Assembly: GCA_003550325.1 (NCBI GenBank)
Contig: QKWP01000127.1
Coordinates: 179,125 to 243,124 of the forward strand
From: Gigaspora rosea
Taxonomy: Eukaryota; Glomeromycota; Glomeromycetes; Diversisporales; Gigasporaceae
Direction: 5' to 3'
DNA length: 64,000 nucleotides
Shown here: positions 42,762 to 53,854 of the stretch, piece by piece
Layout: the number at the start of each line of letters is the position of its first letter
How positions within the stretch are numbered: the stretch's first letter is position 1
The notes under the pieces: generated by a model
Told to the model about the DNA's origin: nothing
Databases searched by the model: none
The model's input: the letters and a program-made list of their open reading frames with translations, nothing else
Position numbers and translations under genes: made by a program

Positions 42762-44406
42762 CAGTCACACGAATATTCGTTTAATAAAAAAATAATAATT
42801 TTTTAGTCATAATAACAGCATACGATGATATACATACGCACGTATACACTACGTCTACGTCTAACCATTCGTACACGTATATTATGTTCATCGTAAAATT
42901 TCACACCAAATACACATTGATAAAAAAAACTACAATCCTTTCTTAAAATAGACAATTGAAATTCTAATGTTTACTGAAAAAGAAATCTCCAAAAATTCAG
43001 ACTAAACTACATCAAAAAAGTTAAAGAAAAGCATCCCTATACGCATTTCCTGTTACAGAAGAAAGCTATCGTACTTTTTTTTTCCGATAAATAAATATTG
43101 TAGTAAAACTCTCAATTATCATATGCACACTTACGTATAATGTACGTTAAGTACTTCAATACTTATATACATAGAAGAAAATGTTATCATAATAACTCAC
43201 AATACACAAATCAAAATAAAATATATATTCTGTAGTCATAACATCCGCGAACACGTTGACATATAATTTACGTCTACACATCAATTCCGCACTCTCACAA
43301 AAAAAAAAATTAAAAATAAATTAACCCCACAAACATCTGATCAAAAAGATATAGTTATAATACCCGCATACGATGAACGATGACATACCATTTACGTCCG
43401 ACTAGCGTACATTTCAATTCGCACATTTACGTATCATGCATATTAAATATACCAATACATATAAAAAGAAAACGTAGCTATAAATTCGATAAAAAAAATG
43501 TAGTCATAACATCTGCACACGGTTACATACGATTTACATCTATACATCAACTCCGCACTCTCGAGTACATATACAACAATGCAAAAAAAAATTAATAAAT
43601 AAATCAGAAAAATGTAATCATAACACCTGCATACGATAACATATGATTTACATCAAATACGTACATATCAACATATCACCGCATAAGCATCAATAAAAAA
43701 ACCATAACTCTTTCTTAGAATAGACAACTGAAATTCGTAACGATTACTAAAAAAGGAATACACAAAATTCAGGTTAAGCGACATCAAAAAAACCGAAGGA
43801 AAAACTACCTCTACACATATCTCGTTACACAAGAAACGTGATCGTAATTTTTTCCGATATGTAGTAAAAACAATCGTAAATCGTACACAATGATATATAA
43901 TCTACACCTAATCATAAGCACACATTAATTCGCGCACTTATGTATCATGTACGTTAATTACATCAATATATATAAATTTATGAAAAAAAACGTAATTATA
44001 ATAACCCACAATACACCAAAAAAAAAAAAAAACAAATAAATATTCAATAAAAAAAAATGTAATCATAACATCCACACAAGATGACATACGATCTACATCT
44101 ATACATCAACTCCGCACTCTAACGTGCATATACACTAACTAACATCAAAAAAATCAATAAATAAATCAGAAAAATATAATCATAACACCTGCATACGATG
44201 ACATATGATTTACGTCCAATAAGTACATATCACCACATACGCATCGATAAAAAAACCATAACCCTTTCTCAAAATAGACAATTGAAATTCGTAATGTTTA
44301 CTAAAAAAGGAATCCACAAAATTCAGGCTAAGCGACATCAAAAAAGTTGAAGGAAACCATCCCCTCTACACATTTCATGTTACACAAGAAACGTGATCGT
44401 ACTGGT
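41800..44406. repeat. Long degenerate tandem repeats at the Helitron 5' end
   Basis: Recurrent blocks: cataactctttcttaaaata (42536, 42930, 43702, 44258), catacgatgacatatgattt with tacgtc variants, tcaattcgcgcacttacg, and acaagaaacgtgatcgta (43842, 44385). Spacing is about 390-550 bp, so units are compound. An (aat)n run lies at 42725-42760. No genes. Confidence 0.7.
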
Positions 44407-45492
44407 AAATATAAATTTCTAACTCAAAATTTTACTAAGTTAATCCTGAGTGGGTTCTTAACAAAATATGATTTTCTCGCAATTTTGTATAAATTTTAAT
44501 ATTATTATTATGCACCAAGGTTACACACACAAATTTTTTAGTATATAGTTATAGATTATAAATTTGAAATAAGCTCTATACAAACAAACTTTATCAAGCT
44601 TAATTACCAGACTATTAATTTACAGATAAGTTCATCAACAACTAATTTTACTAATAAAGTAATTTAATCAATATCATTAGGGTTAGATTTAGAATAGGGT
44701 TTTGGTTAAGCAATTATAAAAAAATTTTTTGTGAAATAAGCTATTGATGAAATATACTTTCTACAAAATGAACTTGCCTGTAAATTAATCATTTGTAAAA
44801 TAAGCTTGTTAGTAAAGTAAGTTCAGCAAAATGCAGTATCTTTGGAGTGATTATTTGTGAAATGATATAGATTCACTTTGAACATTATGTTATATGAGGG
44901 AGTGCATAATATTTTGAGACGTGCATAGGTAATATTTTGGGTAATATAATTAATTTTTGCAAAGGTCAAAATTTGAATTAATGGCCCAGCACGCTATTAT
45001 GTGCAAATATCGTACAAACTCTTATTATAGTCACCAATTTTGACTAAATATTGACTATAAAATCTGATTGGCCAATATTTACATTTATGTTTATTTGAAA
45101 TATTTTATTAAACTTCTTAAAGGTTTGACAGCAAATAACTTCTGATGCAGTGGTCCAATTTGAGTAAAACAACACCAAAATGTTCACTTTAATGTGATAA
45201 TTCTAATGAGCACAATATCATTAAAATTGAATCACATACTCCTGAAATCGTTAAAGATTTGTATCAATTTACATGTTTAAGAATAGATTAAATTTAAACA
45301 TTAAATAAAAAATCCTTAAAGATCTTAGCATTTTGTAACTAGATTTGGATAATTTTGTACTCTTTAGAATTATCTCATTGAGTCAAATACTCTAGTAGTT
45401 GTTTTATTCAAATCGGACCACTTGATCAAGAGTTATTCATTATTAACAATCTTAAATTTTTTAATAATATTTCAAATATGTGCAAATATATA

Positions 45493-45746
45493 CCATATTT
45501 ACTCGAAATAACGCGCACCTGCGCGTTATTTCAAGGAGATGCACGTTATTTCGAGTACGCGCATGGGCATTATTTCAGAGTAAAGGTCTAATTTCTACCT
45601 ACTTCTAAATGCTATTTAAACATTAGTATGTGGAGTGCGCGTTATTTCGGGACGCACATGGGTGTTATTTCGAAACCAACTATGCTATTTTAAGGAAATC
45701 CAATTTTTGAAATAACGCCCATGTGCATTATTTCGAGTAAATACGG
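45493..45746. mobile_element. TA-flanked MITE (CCRTATTTACTCGAAATAA ends)
   Basis: Inverted ends CCATATTTACTCGAAATAA and its complement ending at 45746, with TA at 45491-45492 and 45747-45748. The inside repeats cgcgttatttcg words. 254 bp, no ORF; mariner/pogo-type by its duplication. Confidence 0.75.
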
Positions 45747-46221
45747 TAGTATTACTTATTGGCCTTTGGTCATGTGACAATTGTATTTATAGTCATACCT
45801 CTATACAATCATCAAAATAGTGCATGACGGACTTGGTGATTATAGAAAGATTAGACTATAATATGACATCTTGTTTTAAAGTGGCATTAAATGGATTATA
45901 CATTGTTTCAATGCTTAAATTTTAGAAAAGTAGGGGCAATTTGGCAAATTATTGGTATCTTGTGTGATCCAGTGGTCAGAATTGAATGATTTTTATATCA
46001 ATTAGTTCGTCTCAATGAGATGAATTGAATAAAATAAAGCTTATCCAATTCTGATAACTAGATCACAACATATCATTAGTTATATTGCACAAAATGATTT
46101 TGAAAAGAATTTTGAAAAAGCGTAAACATGGCAAATAATTGAAAATATCTTGTGACCCAGTTACCAGAACCAGATGAGCTTGGTACATTCAATTCATCTC
46201 ATTGAGAAAAATCGAATAGTG

Positions 46222-46402
46222 CAGTTGTCCCTCATTTATATCAACCTATTTGGACTGCCTTTATATTTATGTTGATGTGATATTAATAAAGTTATATTAA
46301 AGTTTATATATATGGTGGGATTTTAATATATAAAAATTTATAAAAATTTGGTTTTTGGCTTAGGTTGATATTAGCGAGGTTGATATTAATGAGGATCAAC
46401 TG
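46222..46402. mobile_element. Small MITE (CAGTTGWCCCTCATT ends)
   Basis: CAGTTGTCCCTCATTTATA at 46222 and the complement of CAGTTGATCCTCATTAATA at 46402. TA follows the right end; the left flank reads TG, probably a mutated TA. 181 bp. Confidence 0.65.
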
Positions 46403-46805
46403 TATAAAAATTATTCGATTTTGATCATTAGATCATGAGATATCAAAATTCGCAAATTACCCCTTTTCGCCAAATTAATTACCTCTTTCTACCTTATAGT
46501 AAAAAATTCATATATGACATCTCAATAAACTGATACAGTATGCTATGCTTTGTAATACAAACTAAACCACATATTGTGACACCATTATGCTCAAAGTTAG
46601 CTAATACAATAAAGTTAGCAAGTCTGGAATGTGTGACAGGTTAGTGCCTGACTACATTTAGACATCAAGATCAGGTGTAACGATACACGATAAAAAACTC
46701 AAAGCAAGCGTTCGTTTTGCCAAAAATCGGTTATTTTCAAAAATCAGCATAAGAAACTATCTTTCGTGCTTTAATAAAAAGTTTTCTTGAACGATTTACT
46801 ATATG

Positions 46806-46987
46806 CAGTCAGACCTCTCTAAATGCACACCCTCGGGACCATAGTAAAAATTTCAAAAATGTGCATTTAGAGAGGTCAATATCTATAATTGTATATTACT
46901 TGGGACCATGCAGAAGCGTGCATTTAAAGAGGTTTTTCATATAGCGTGCATTTAATGAGTGTGCATTTAGAAAGGTCTAACAGTATC
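46806..46987. mobile_element. Small MITE (CAGTCAGACCTCTCTAAATG ends)
   Basis: Inverted ends CAGTCAGACCTCTCTAAATG and the complement of CTGTTAGACCTTTCTAAATG. The interior carries three further gtgcatttaaagaggt words. Right flank TA. It resembles the element at 59558-59892. Confidence 0.7.
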
Positions 46988-47451
46988 TTTATAATATCTA
47001 ACCTTAATACAAACACTAAAAAATATTTGCTCATTTCAGAAGTGTTATCGACACATGCATAACCTGTCACATATTTCGGTCTTGCGTAAAAGTTATGACT
47101 GGTAATATGGTGAAATTATAAGAATTAAAAAAACTAATAGAGTTGAACATAAAGTATCTTTAAATCAAGAGTCTTAAAATTCATTTAACAATGCATTTGT
47201 TACTTTGATGAATATGCTTGCGTAAAATAATTCTTTAGCAAACATGAAAGAAAAGTTAATTTACGCGAATACATCGTAATAAGTAGTAATAACAAAAAAA
47301 AAAAACACTCTAATTTGATATAGAACTACCTACATTAAATCTCTCCTAACATTTTGATACGCAAAAATTGACTATATTTCGCTTAGCTAACTGCATTTGC
47401 ACGACGCGTTTCTTGTTTACATGGTAAAATCTCTAATTTTCATAAATTTTA

Positions 47452-47647
47452 CAGGAGGGCCCCCAAAATTCTGTTGGCGTTTAGCCCAGGTTGTTAGCAG
47501 ATTCTATAGCAAAATTATCAGCTGGGCATTTTTTACTTAATGAATGGATATGATTTACTAGTAAAATTTTTTATCAATTCCGATCCAGCCGACCATGATT
47601 CCGATACACTCCGAAATATTCCGACACGGAATTTTGGTGACCCCCTT
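47452..47647. mobile_element. Small MITE (CAGGAGGGCCCCCAAAATTC ends)
   Basis: The left end CAGGAGGGCCCCCAAAATTC pairs with the complement of the right end (AAGGGGGTCACCAAAATTCC), flanked by TA at 47450-47451 and 47648-47649. 196 bp. Confidence 0.55.
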
Positions 47648-48442
47648 TATGAGTTTCATTGTCTAATATTAATAGCCATAATATTGGATATATACTCAAA
47701 TAACAGTTTTGAGCCATTTCGGAAATATTATATTAAATGGTATTAATTGTGCTTGGCCCCTCATTTGATGCCAAAAGACATGTTTTCAAGTTTTTTTTTA
47801 TTTATAAAAATTCTTAAATTACTTCATAACATTGGTATAGCATTGATAGTTCGTAAGAGTGCAAGAAATAAACACCTATAATTTAAGATTATTCAAGATT
47901 TCGAAAAAGAATTCATTTAGCAGTATTATCATTTATGGCTTTAAAAGTTTATTCCATTGTGACCATTTATGGAACGCTTTCGGAGTTAATCATTGAGTAT
48001 AACCATATATAGCAAGTGGCGACTATCGGATTTTTCTTTCCATAGCAGATCGTCGTGTGAGGTGATAACCTTTCAATCAGTGATCTGAATAAACATTTTA
48101 TTATTTTCTAAATAGTTTTATGTCCGAACATTTATGTAATAGCATAAATAGTATAGTAATAATATGAAAATTCGATTCACATGTTATCACATTTATAAGC
48201 ATATCCTTGTGGCTTGCTCATGTAACTAACAACATTTATTTCCAAAAAAAAAAAAAACAAAAATGGCGTATACTAACGGTAATAAGCAATTTCTTTAATA
48301 TTTTCCGAAACAATTAGTATTTGTATAATGTAATGCACCTTGGCTTAGTACTTGAATCCATATTTGGCAGCCTAGATCAGATTAGATGCACTAAATAACT
48401 TTGATTGTTTAACTACTGGTAACCAGAAAATGAATCTGTGTA

Positions 48443-51400
48443 ATGCGAGTTGCTTATCTTTTGTGCAACGCTGACATTATAAATGCTATTCTTAATTTCT
48501 TTGTCGTCTCATGCGAGGCCTGCGATATTATCATGGATAAAGATAACGAACTCGAACATTGTTTGGATTCTACGAAAGAAGGTAGTTTTGAACAAAATAA
48601 TTGGGAAGAATTTTATCAAGATACTGTGGACATTGATACAAATAAAAAGAAAACGTTTGAATGGTATTTAAAGTCTGCAGAAAATGGGGATCCTAATGAA
48701 CAACGTAACCTTGGAATTTGTTATGAAAATGGTATTGGCACTAGTAAGGATGAAAAAAAAGCATTTGAATGGTATCTGAAATCTGCTAAAGGAGATGATT
48801 CCAATGGACAATGTAATCTTGGTCTTTGCTATATGCATGGCATCGGTACTGAAAAGGATGAAGAAAAGGCATTTGAATGGTATTTAAAATCTGCTGAAGG
48901 AGGTGATTCCGTTGGACAATGCAATCTTGGATTTTGTTACCAATACGGTATCGGCACTGATAAGAATGAAGAAGAAGCATTTAAGTGGTATTTAAAATCT
49001 GCTGAAGGTGATAATCATACTGCACAATATAGTGTTGGAGTCTTATATGAACAGGGTATAGGAACTGCTCAGGATAAAAAGAAAGCTTTTGCGTGGTACT
49101 TGAAATCTGCTGATGCTGGTAATACCGTTGGACAACGAATTCTTGGATATCATTACCAACATGGTATAGGAACTACCAAGAATGAAAAGAAAGCATTTGA
49201 ATGGTATTTAAAGACAATTATAAATGATTCCATTATAAATTCTAGTATCGGAATCTCCTATGAGAGTAGCATAAATAATATAATGGATGAAACAAAGATT
49301 TTTGAATGGTATTTAAAATCTGCTAAAAGTGGTAATGCCAATGGGCAGTTTAATCTTGGATGTTGCTATGAATATGGTATAGGCGTTAAACGGGATGAAA
49401 CGAAAGCATTCGAATGGTATTTAAAATCTGCAGAAGGTGATTATTCTAATGGGCAATGTAATCTTGGATTCTGTTATAAGAATAGTATAGGTACTGATAT
49501 GGATGAAGAAGAGGCATTTAAATGGTATTTGAAATCTGCAGAAAATAGTAATTCTTTTGGACAACATAATCTTGGGCATTGTTACCAACTCGGTATAGGA
49601 ACTATTAAAGATGAAAAAAAGGCATTTGAATGGTATTTAAAATCTGCTGAAGGTGGTAATTCCAGTGGACAATGCAATCTTGGATTTTGCTATAGACATG
49701 GTATAGGCATTATTCAAGATGAAGAGAAAGCTTTTGAGTGGTATTCGAAATCTGCTATAAGCAATAATTCTACTGGGCAACATAATCTTGGATATTGTTA
49801 CCAAATTGGTATAGGAACTGCCAAAGATGAAAAAAAAGCATTTGAATATTATTTAAAATCTGCTGATGAAGGTAATTCCGCTGGACGATGTAATCTTGGA
49901 TATTGTTACCAAAATGCCATAGGTACAGTTAAGAATGAAAAGGAAGCATTTGAATGGTATTTAAAATCTGCTGAAGATAATATAAATAATGGACAATTTA
50001 ATGTTGGAATTTGTTATGAAATTGGCATAGGGACCGCTATAGATGTAAAGAAAGCATTTGAATGGTATTTAAAATCTGCCGAGGGTGGTAATTCTAACGG
50101 GCAATGCAAACTCGGAATTTGCTATGAGAATGGTATAGGCACTATTCAGAATGAAAAAAATGCATTTGAGTGGTACTTAAAATCTGCAAAAAGTGATAAT
50201 TTTATTGGGCAACACAAACTTGGATATTGTTTTCAATATGGGATAGGCACTATTAAAGATGATAAAAAAGCGTTTGAATGGTATTTAAAATCTGCAGAAG
50301 CTGGTTATTCTAATGGACAATGTGATCTTGGAATTTGTTTCGAGAGTGGTATAGGCACTGATTTGGATGAGAAAAAGGCATTTGAATGGTATTTGAAGTC
50401 CGCGAATAATGGCAGCGCCATAGGACAATGTAATCTTGGCAACTGCTACTATTATAATATAGGCACTGATAAAAATGAAAAAAAGTCATTTGAATGGTAT
50501 TTAAAGTCTGCAGAAGGCGGTAATTCCATTGGAAAATGTAATGTTGGATACTGTTATCAAATTGGTATAGGAACTGCTAAAGATGAAAATAAAGCATTTG
50601 AATGGTATTCAAAATCTGCGGAAGATGATAATTCTAGTGGACAACTTAATCTCGGAATTTGCTTTGAAAATGCGATAGGCGTTTCAAAGGATGACAATAA
50701 AGCATTTAAATGGTATTTAAAATCCGCTGAAAATGGCGATTCTAATGGACAATGCAATCTTGGATTTTGCTACGAAAATGGTATTGGCATTACTAAAAAT
50801 GAAACAAAGGCATTTGAATTATATTTAAAATCTGCCAATAATAACAATTCTGCTGGCCAATGTAATCTCGGACATTGCTACCAATATGGAGTAGGCATCA
50901 ATAAAGATGAAAAGGAAGCATTTGAATGGTATTTAAAATCTGCTAATTGTGGCAACCCAGCCGGTCAACGCAATCTTGGACATTGTTACCAATATGGCAT
51001 AGGTACTGCTAAAGATGAAAAAAAAGCATCTGAATGGTATTTGAAATCCACAGAAAGTGGTGGTTACAATGAAGAATATAATGACATTGAGAATGGCATG
51101 AACACCGATCAGAATGAAAAAATATTTGAGTGGTATTTGAAATCTGCTAATGACGGTAACTATGATGGGCAGCATAAGCTTGGGCATTGCTACCAATATG
51201 GTATAGGCACCGTTAAAGATGAAAAAAAGGCGTTCGAGTGGTATTCAAAATCTGCTAAAAATGGTAATTCTGATGGAAAATGTAAACTCGGATATTGTTT
51301 TCAATATGGTATAGGTACAGATAAAAATGAAAAAAAAGCATTTAAATGGTTTTCGAGATCAGCTGATGATAATGACTCTAGTGGACAATTTAATCTTGGA

Positions 51401-53107
51401 AATTGCTATGAGAATGGAATAGGTACTGCTAAAGATGAAAAAAACGCATTTGAATGGTATTTAAAATCTGCTGAGAATAATAATTCTGATGGACAGTGTA
51501 ACCTTGGATTTTGCTACGAAAATGGGGTTGGCACTGCTAAAAATGAAGAGAAGGCATTTGAGTTTTATTTGAAATCGGCCAATAGCGGAAACCTTATTGG
51601 TCAATATAATCTTGGGCGTTGTTATCAATATAGTATAGGTGCTGTTAAGGATGAAAAAAAATCATTTGAATGGTATTTAAAATCTGGAGAAGGTGGTGAT
51701 TCAAATGGGCAAAATAGCATCGGATCTTGCTATGAAAATGGCATAGGTATTGATCAGGATGAGAAAGAAGCATTTGAATGGTATTTGAAGTCTGCTAACT
51801 GTGGTAACTCGATTGGACAATATAATCTTGGGCGTTGTTACCATTATGGTTTAGGCACTCCTAAAGATGAAAATAATGCATTTGAGTGGTATTTAAAGTC
51901 CGCTGAAAATAATAATTCTGCTGGGCAGAATAATCTTGGATATTGTTACCAATATGGTATAGGAACTAATGAGAATGTAAAAAAAGCATTTAAATGGTAT
52001 TCAAAATCTGCAGAAGGTGGCTACTCTACTGGACAATATAATCTTGGATATTGTTACCAACATGGTTTCGGCACTTCTATTAATAAAGAAAAAGCATTTG
52101 AGTGGTATTTGAAGTCTGCTGAAGGTGGAATCCCTGTTGTACAATGCGATCTCGGACGTTTTTACTATTATGGTCTAGGCACTACTAAGGATGAAGAAAA
52201 GGCATTTGAGTGGTATCTGAGATCTGCTGAAAGTGGTGATTCTAGTGGACAATATTATCTTGGGTACTGTTACCAAAATGGTATAGGCGTTAATAAAGAT
52301 GAGAAGAAAGCATTTGAATGGTATTTAAAATCTGCCGAAGCTAACAATCCTAATGGTCAATGTGGTCTTGGAAATTGTTATGAACATGGCATAGGCACGA
52401 CTCGGGACGAAAACAAAGCATTTGAATGTTATCGGGAATCGGCCAATGGAGGTAGCTCAATTGGACAACATGATCTTGGGCATTGTTACCAATATGGTAT
52501 AAATGTCGATAGAGATGAGAGGAAAGCATTCGAATGGTATTTAAAGTCAGCTAGAAAGGGAAATCAAGCTGGACAATGTAAACTCGGGATTTGTTATGAA
52601 AAAGGCATAGGTACTACTCAGGATGTAAATAAAGCTTTTGAATGGTATTCAACGTCTGCTAAAAAGGGAGATCCAAATGGGCAAGTTAATCTTGGTCGTT
52701 GTTATAAGGATGGTATTGGAACATTTCAAAATGATAAAAAAGCATTTGAGTGGTATTTAAAATCCGCAGATAATGGTAATTCCGAAGCACAGTGTCATAT
52801 TGGATATTGCTATATACGCGGCATAAACGTTGGTATGGATGAAAAGAAAGCATTTGAATGGTATTTAAAATCTGCTGAAAATGGTAATTCTATTGCACAA
52901 TGTAAAATTGGATACTTCTATCAGAATGGTATATGTGTTAAGATGAGTAAAAGCACGGCGTTTACTTGGTATTTAAAAGCAGCTGAGGGAGGAGATGCGG
53001 AAGCACAACGTCAGGTTGGAAATTTCTACAAGCATGGTGGTAAAGGTATAACTAAGGATGAAGCGAAAGCACAAGAATGGTATAAAAAGGCTGAAGAGAA
53101 GAGATGA
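48443..53107 (+). CDS. Giant Sel1-repeat protein (41 repeats)
   Basis: 1,554 residues in one uninterrupted exon. After ~70 N-terminal residues the protein is only Sel1-like repeats of mostly 36 residues, consensus AFEWYLKSAENGNSxGQ then NLGxCYxYGIGTxKDEKK. I count 41 full repeats and a short final half (AQEWYKKAEEKR). Repeats 6 and 23 are irregular and shortened. Such alpha-alpha solenoids are protein-interaction scaffolds; SLR proteins are greatly expanded in arbuscular mycorrhizal fungi. No kinase or membrane domain is present. The ATG at 48443 adds a hydrophobic stretch (residues 8-28); an in-frame ATG at 48533 would give a soluble start and is equally likely. The long clean frame contrasts with the broken transposon genes nearby. 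Confidence 0.9.
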   Translation: MRVAYLLCNADIINAILNFFVVSCEACDIIMDKDNELEHCLDSTKEGSFEQNNWEEFYQDTVDIDTNKKKTFEWYLKSAENGDPNEQRNLGICYENGIGTSKDEKKAFEWYLKSAKGDDSNGQCNLGLCYMHGIGTEKDEEKAFEWYLKSAEGGDSVGQCNLGFCYQYGIGTDKNEEEAFKWYLKSAEGDNHTAQYSVGVLYEQGIGTAQDKKKAFAWYLKSADAGNTVGQRILGYHYQHGIGTTKNEKKAFEWYLKTIINDSIINSSIGISYESSINNIMDETKIFEWYLKSAKSGNANGQFNLGCCYEYGIGVKRDETKAFEWYLKSAEGDYSNGQCNLGFCYKNSIGTDMDEEEAFKWYLKSAENSNSFGQHNLGHCYQLGIGTIKDEKKAFEWYLKSAEGGNSSGQCNLGFCYRHGIGIIQDEEKAFEWYSKSAISNNSTGQHNLGYCYQIGIGTAKDEKKAFEYYLKSADEGNSAGRCNLGYCYQNAIGTVKNEKEAFEWYLKSAEDNINNGQFNVGICYEIGIGTAIDVKKAFEWYLKSAEGGNSNGQCKLGICYENGIGTIQNEKNAFEWYLKSAKSDNFIGQHKLGYCFQYGIGTIKDDKKAFEWYLKSAEAGYSNGQCDLGICFESGIGTDLDEKKAFEWYLKSANNGSAIGQCNLGNCYYYNIGTDKNEKKSFEWYLKSAEGGNSIGKCNVGYCYQIGIGTAKDENKAFEWYSKSAEDDNSSGQLNLGICFENAIGVSKDDNKAFKWYLKSAENGDSNGQCNLGFCYENGIGITKNETKAFELYLKSANNNNSAGQCNLGHCYQYGVGINKDEKEAFEWYLKSANCGNPAGQRNLGHCYQYGIGTAKDEKKASEWYLKSTESGGYNEEYNDIENGMNTDQNEKIFEWYLKSANDGNYDGQHKLGHCYQYGIGTVKDEKKAFEWYSKSAKNGNSDGKCKLGYCFQYGIGTDKNEKKAFKWFSRSADDNDSSGQFNLGNCYENGIGTAKDEKNAFEWYLKSAENNNSDGQCNLGFCYENGVGTAKNEEKAFEFYLKSANSGNLIGQYNLGRCYQYSIGAVKDEKKSFEWYLKSGEGGDSNGQNSIGSCYENGIGIDQDEKEAFEWYLKSANCGNSIGQYNLGRCYHYGLGTPKDENNAFEWYLKSAENNNSAGQNNLGYCYQYGIGTNENVKKAFKWYSKSAEGGYSTGQYNLGYCYQHGFGTSINKEKAFEWYLKSAEGGIPVVQCDLGRFYYYGLGTTKDEEKAFEWYLRSAESGDSSGQYYLGYCYQNGIGVNKDEKKAFEWYLKSAEANNPNGQCGLGNCYEHGIGTTRDENKAFECYRESANGGSSIGQHDLGHCYQYGINVDRDERKAFEWYLKSARKGNQAGQCKLGICYEKGIGTTQDVNKAFEWYSTSAKKGDPNGQVNLGRCYKDGIGTFQNDKKAFEWYLKSADNGNSEAQCHIGYCYIRGINVGMDEKKAFEWYLKSAENGNSIAQCKIGYFYQNGICVKMSKSTAFTWYLKAAEGGDAEAQRQVGNFYKHGGKGITKDEAKAQEWYKKAEEKR

Positions 53108-53361
53108 TCATCAGCAAGTTGCTTTTTTATAAAATCTACATAGATCTACAACTTTACATAAATATTATATAGACTACTATATTAAAATATGTTAATTTTT
53201 TATATTTAAAATAAATTTATAAAAAAGACTTATGTAAATGTTATATATTTATGAATTTTATGTAATATAATTAACTTTTATAAGCTATAAATATCTAAAT
53301 AAATTTTTTACATAAATTTTATATCTTAATAAATTATATATATCTAACTTTATAACATTTA
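53108..53361. other. 3' flank of the Sel1 gene
   Basis: AT-rich. An AATAAA at 53210 (aaaataaattta) is a candidate poly(A) signal. No gene. Confidence 0.4.
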
Positions 53362-53854
53362 GAGTAAATTTATTCATCGCCTCAACGATGCGCCTTATAT
53401 GTCGCAATTCCAATCAAATTTTAAGATCAGGTGTAACGTTACACGATCAAAAAATTCTAAACAAACGTTCATTTTGTCAAAAATCGTCTATAACTTAAAA
53501 TTGAGTATGTGATAGAGATTGGAATCGTTTAACCGTTTAAAAATTGCTTCCATAGTTCCGGGCAGAATTATGTTGGTCCTAGGCCAGAATTATTTTAATG
53601 CTGGCCAAATTAAATGATTAAATGGTTAAATGATTAAACGATTAAAGAAAAACTTTAGGCGGTTCCAATCTATAGTATGTGAAACTACTCTTAGGATTCT
53701 AATAAAAAAAATTCCTTGCAAAATTTTACTATAAACCCCCTCTTTTGCCCATACACACAATCTTTACCCCACCCTGACCCTAACCAATGAAAAAACAGGT
53801 TATTTTAAGTTTTGATTTTACATTACACCTGATTTTATGATCTGCAGCAGGTGC
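53362..53854 (+). repeat. Fold-back family repeat, left arm (hAT-like element inside)
   Basis: Begins gagtaaatttattcatcgcc, contains agatcaggtgtaacgttaca, and ends gatctgcagcaggtgc. It is an inverted copy of 61114-61591. After removal of the separate insertion in each, the two are about 324 and 326 bp long. Non-coding. Confidence 0.75.
53513..53674. mobile_element. hAT-like MITE with 8-bp target duplication
   Basis: Inverted ends TAGAGATTGGAATCG and the complement of TATAGATTGGAACCG, flanked by GTATGTGA on both sides (53505-53512, 53675-53682). The sister repeat at 61430-61460 shows the site uninterrupted (gagtatatgaaactac, reverse strand). 162 bp with no ORF. Confidence 0.85.

Larger units (their letters stand above)
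30842..44406 (-). mobile_element. Helitron-like rolling-circle transposon
   Basis: It encodes a Rep (HUH)-Pif1 helicase on the minus strand and an RPA-like protein on the plus strand. ACCAGTACGATCA (30877-30889) recurs inverted at 44394-44406. On the minus strand the copy at 44406 is terminal, while the other copy is subterminal and is followed by a GC-rich hairpin (30854-30874) and then CTAA, next to a T. Asymmetric inverted ends plus a 3' hairpin resemble the Helitron2/Helentron type. The 5' end has 2.6 kb of tandem repeats. Boundaries are inferred; no empty site is available. Confidence 0.6.
44407..48442. other. Intergenic DNA with several small inverted-repeat elements
   Basis: No protein-coding gene recognised. 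Besides the four MITEs listed, 45110-45430 and 45940-46200 contain diverged forms of the palindrome TCGTCTCASTGAGACGA and its tggtccaatttgga neighbour, also found in the element at 19982-20864. gatcaggtgtaacg at 46670 belongs to the fold-back family at 53362. Confidence 0.55.
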
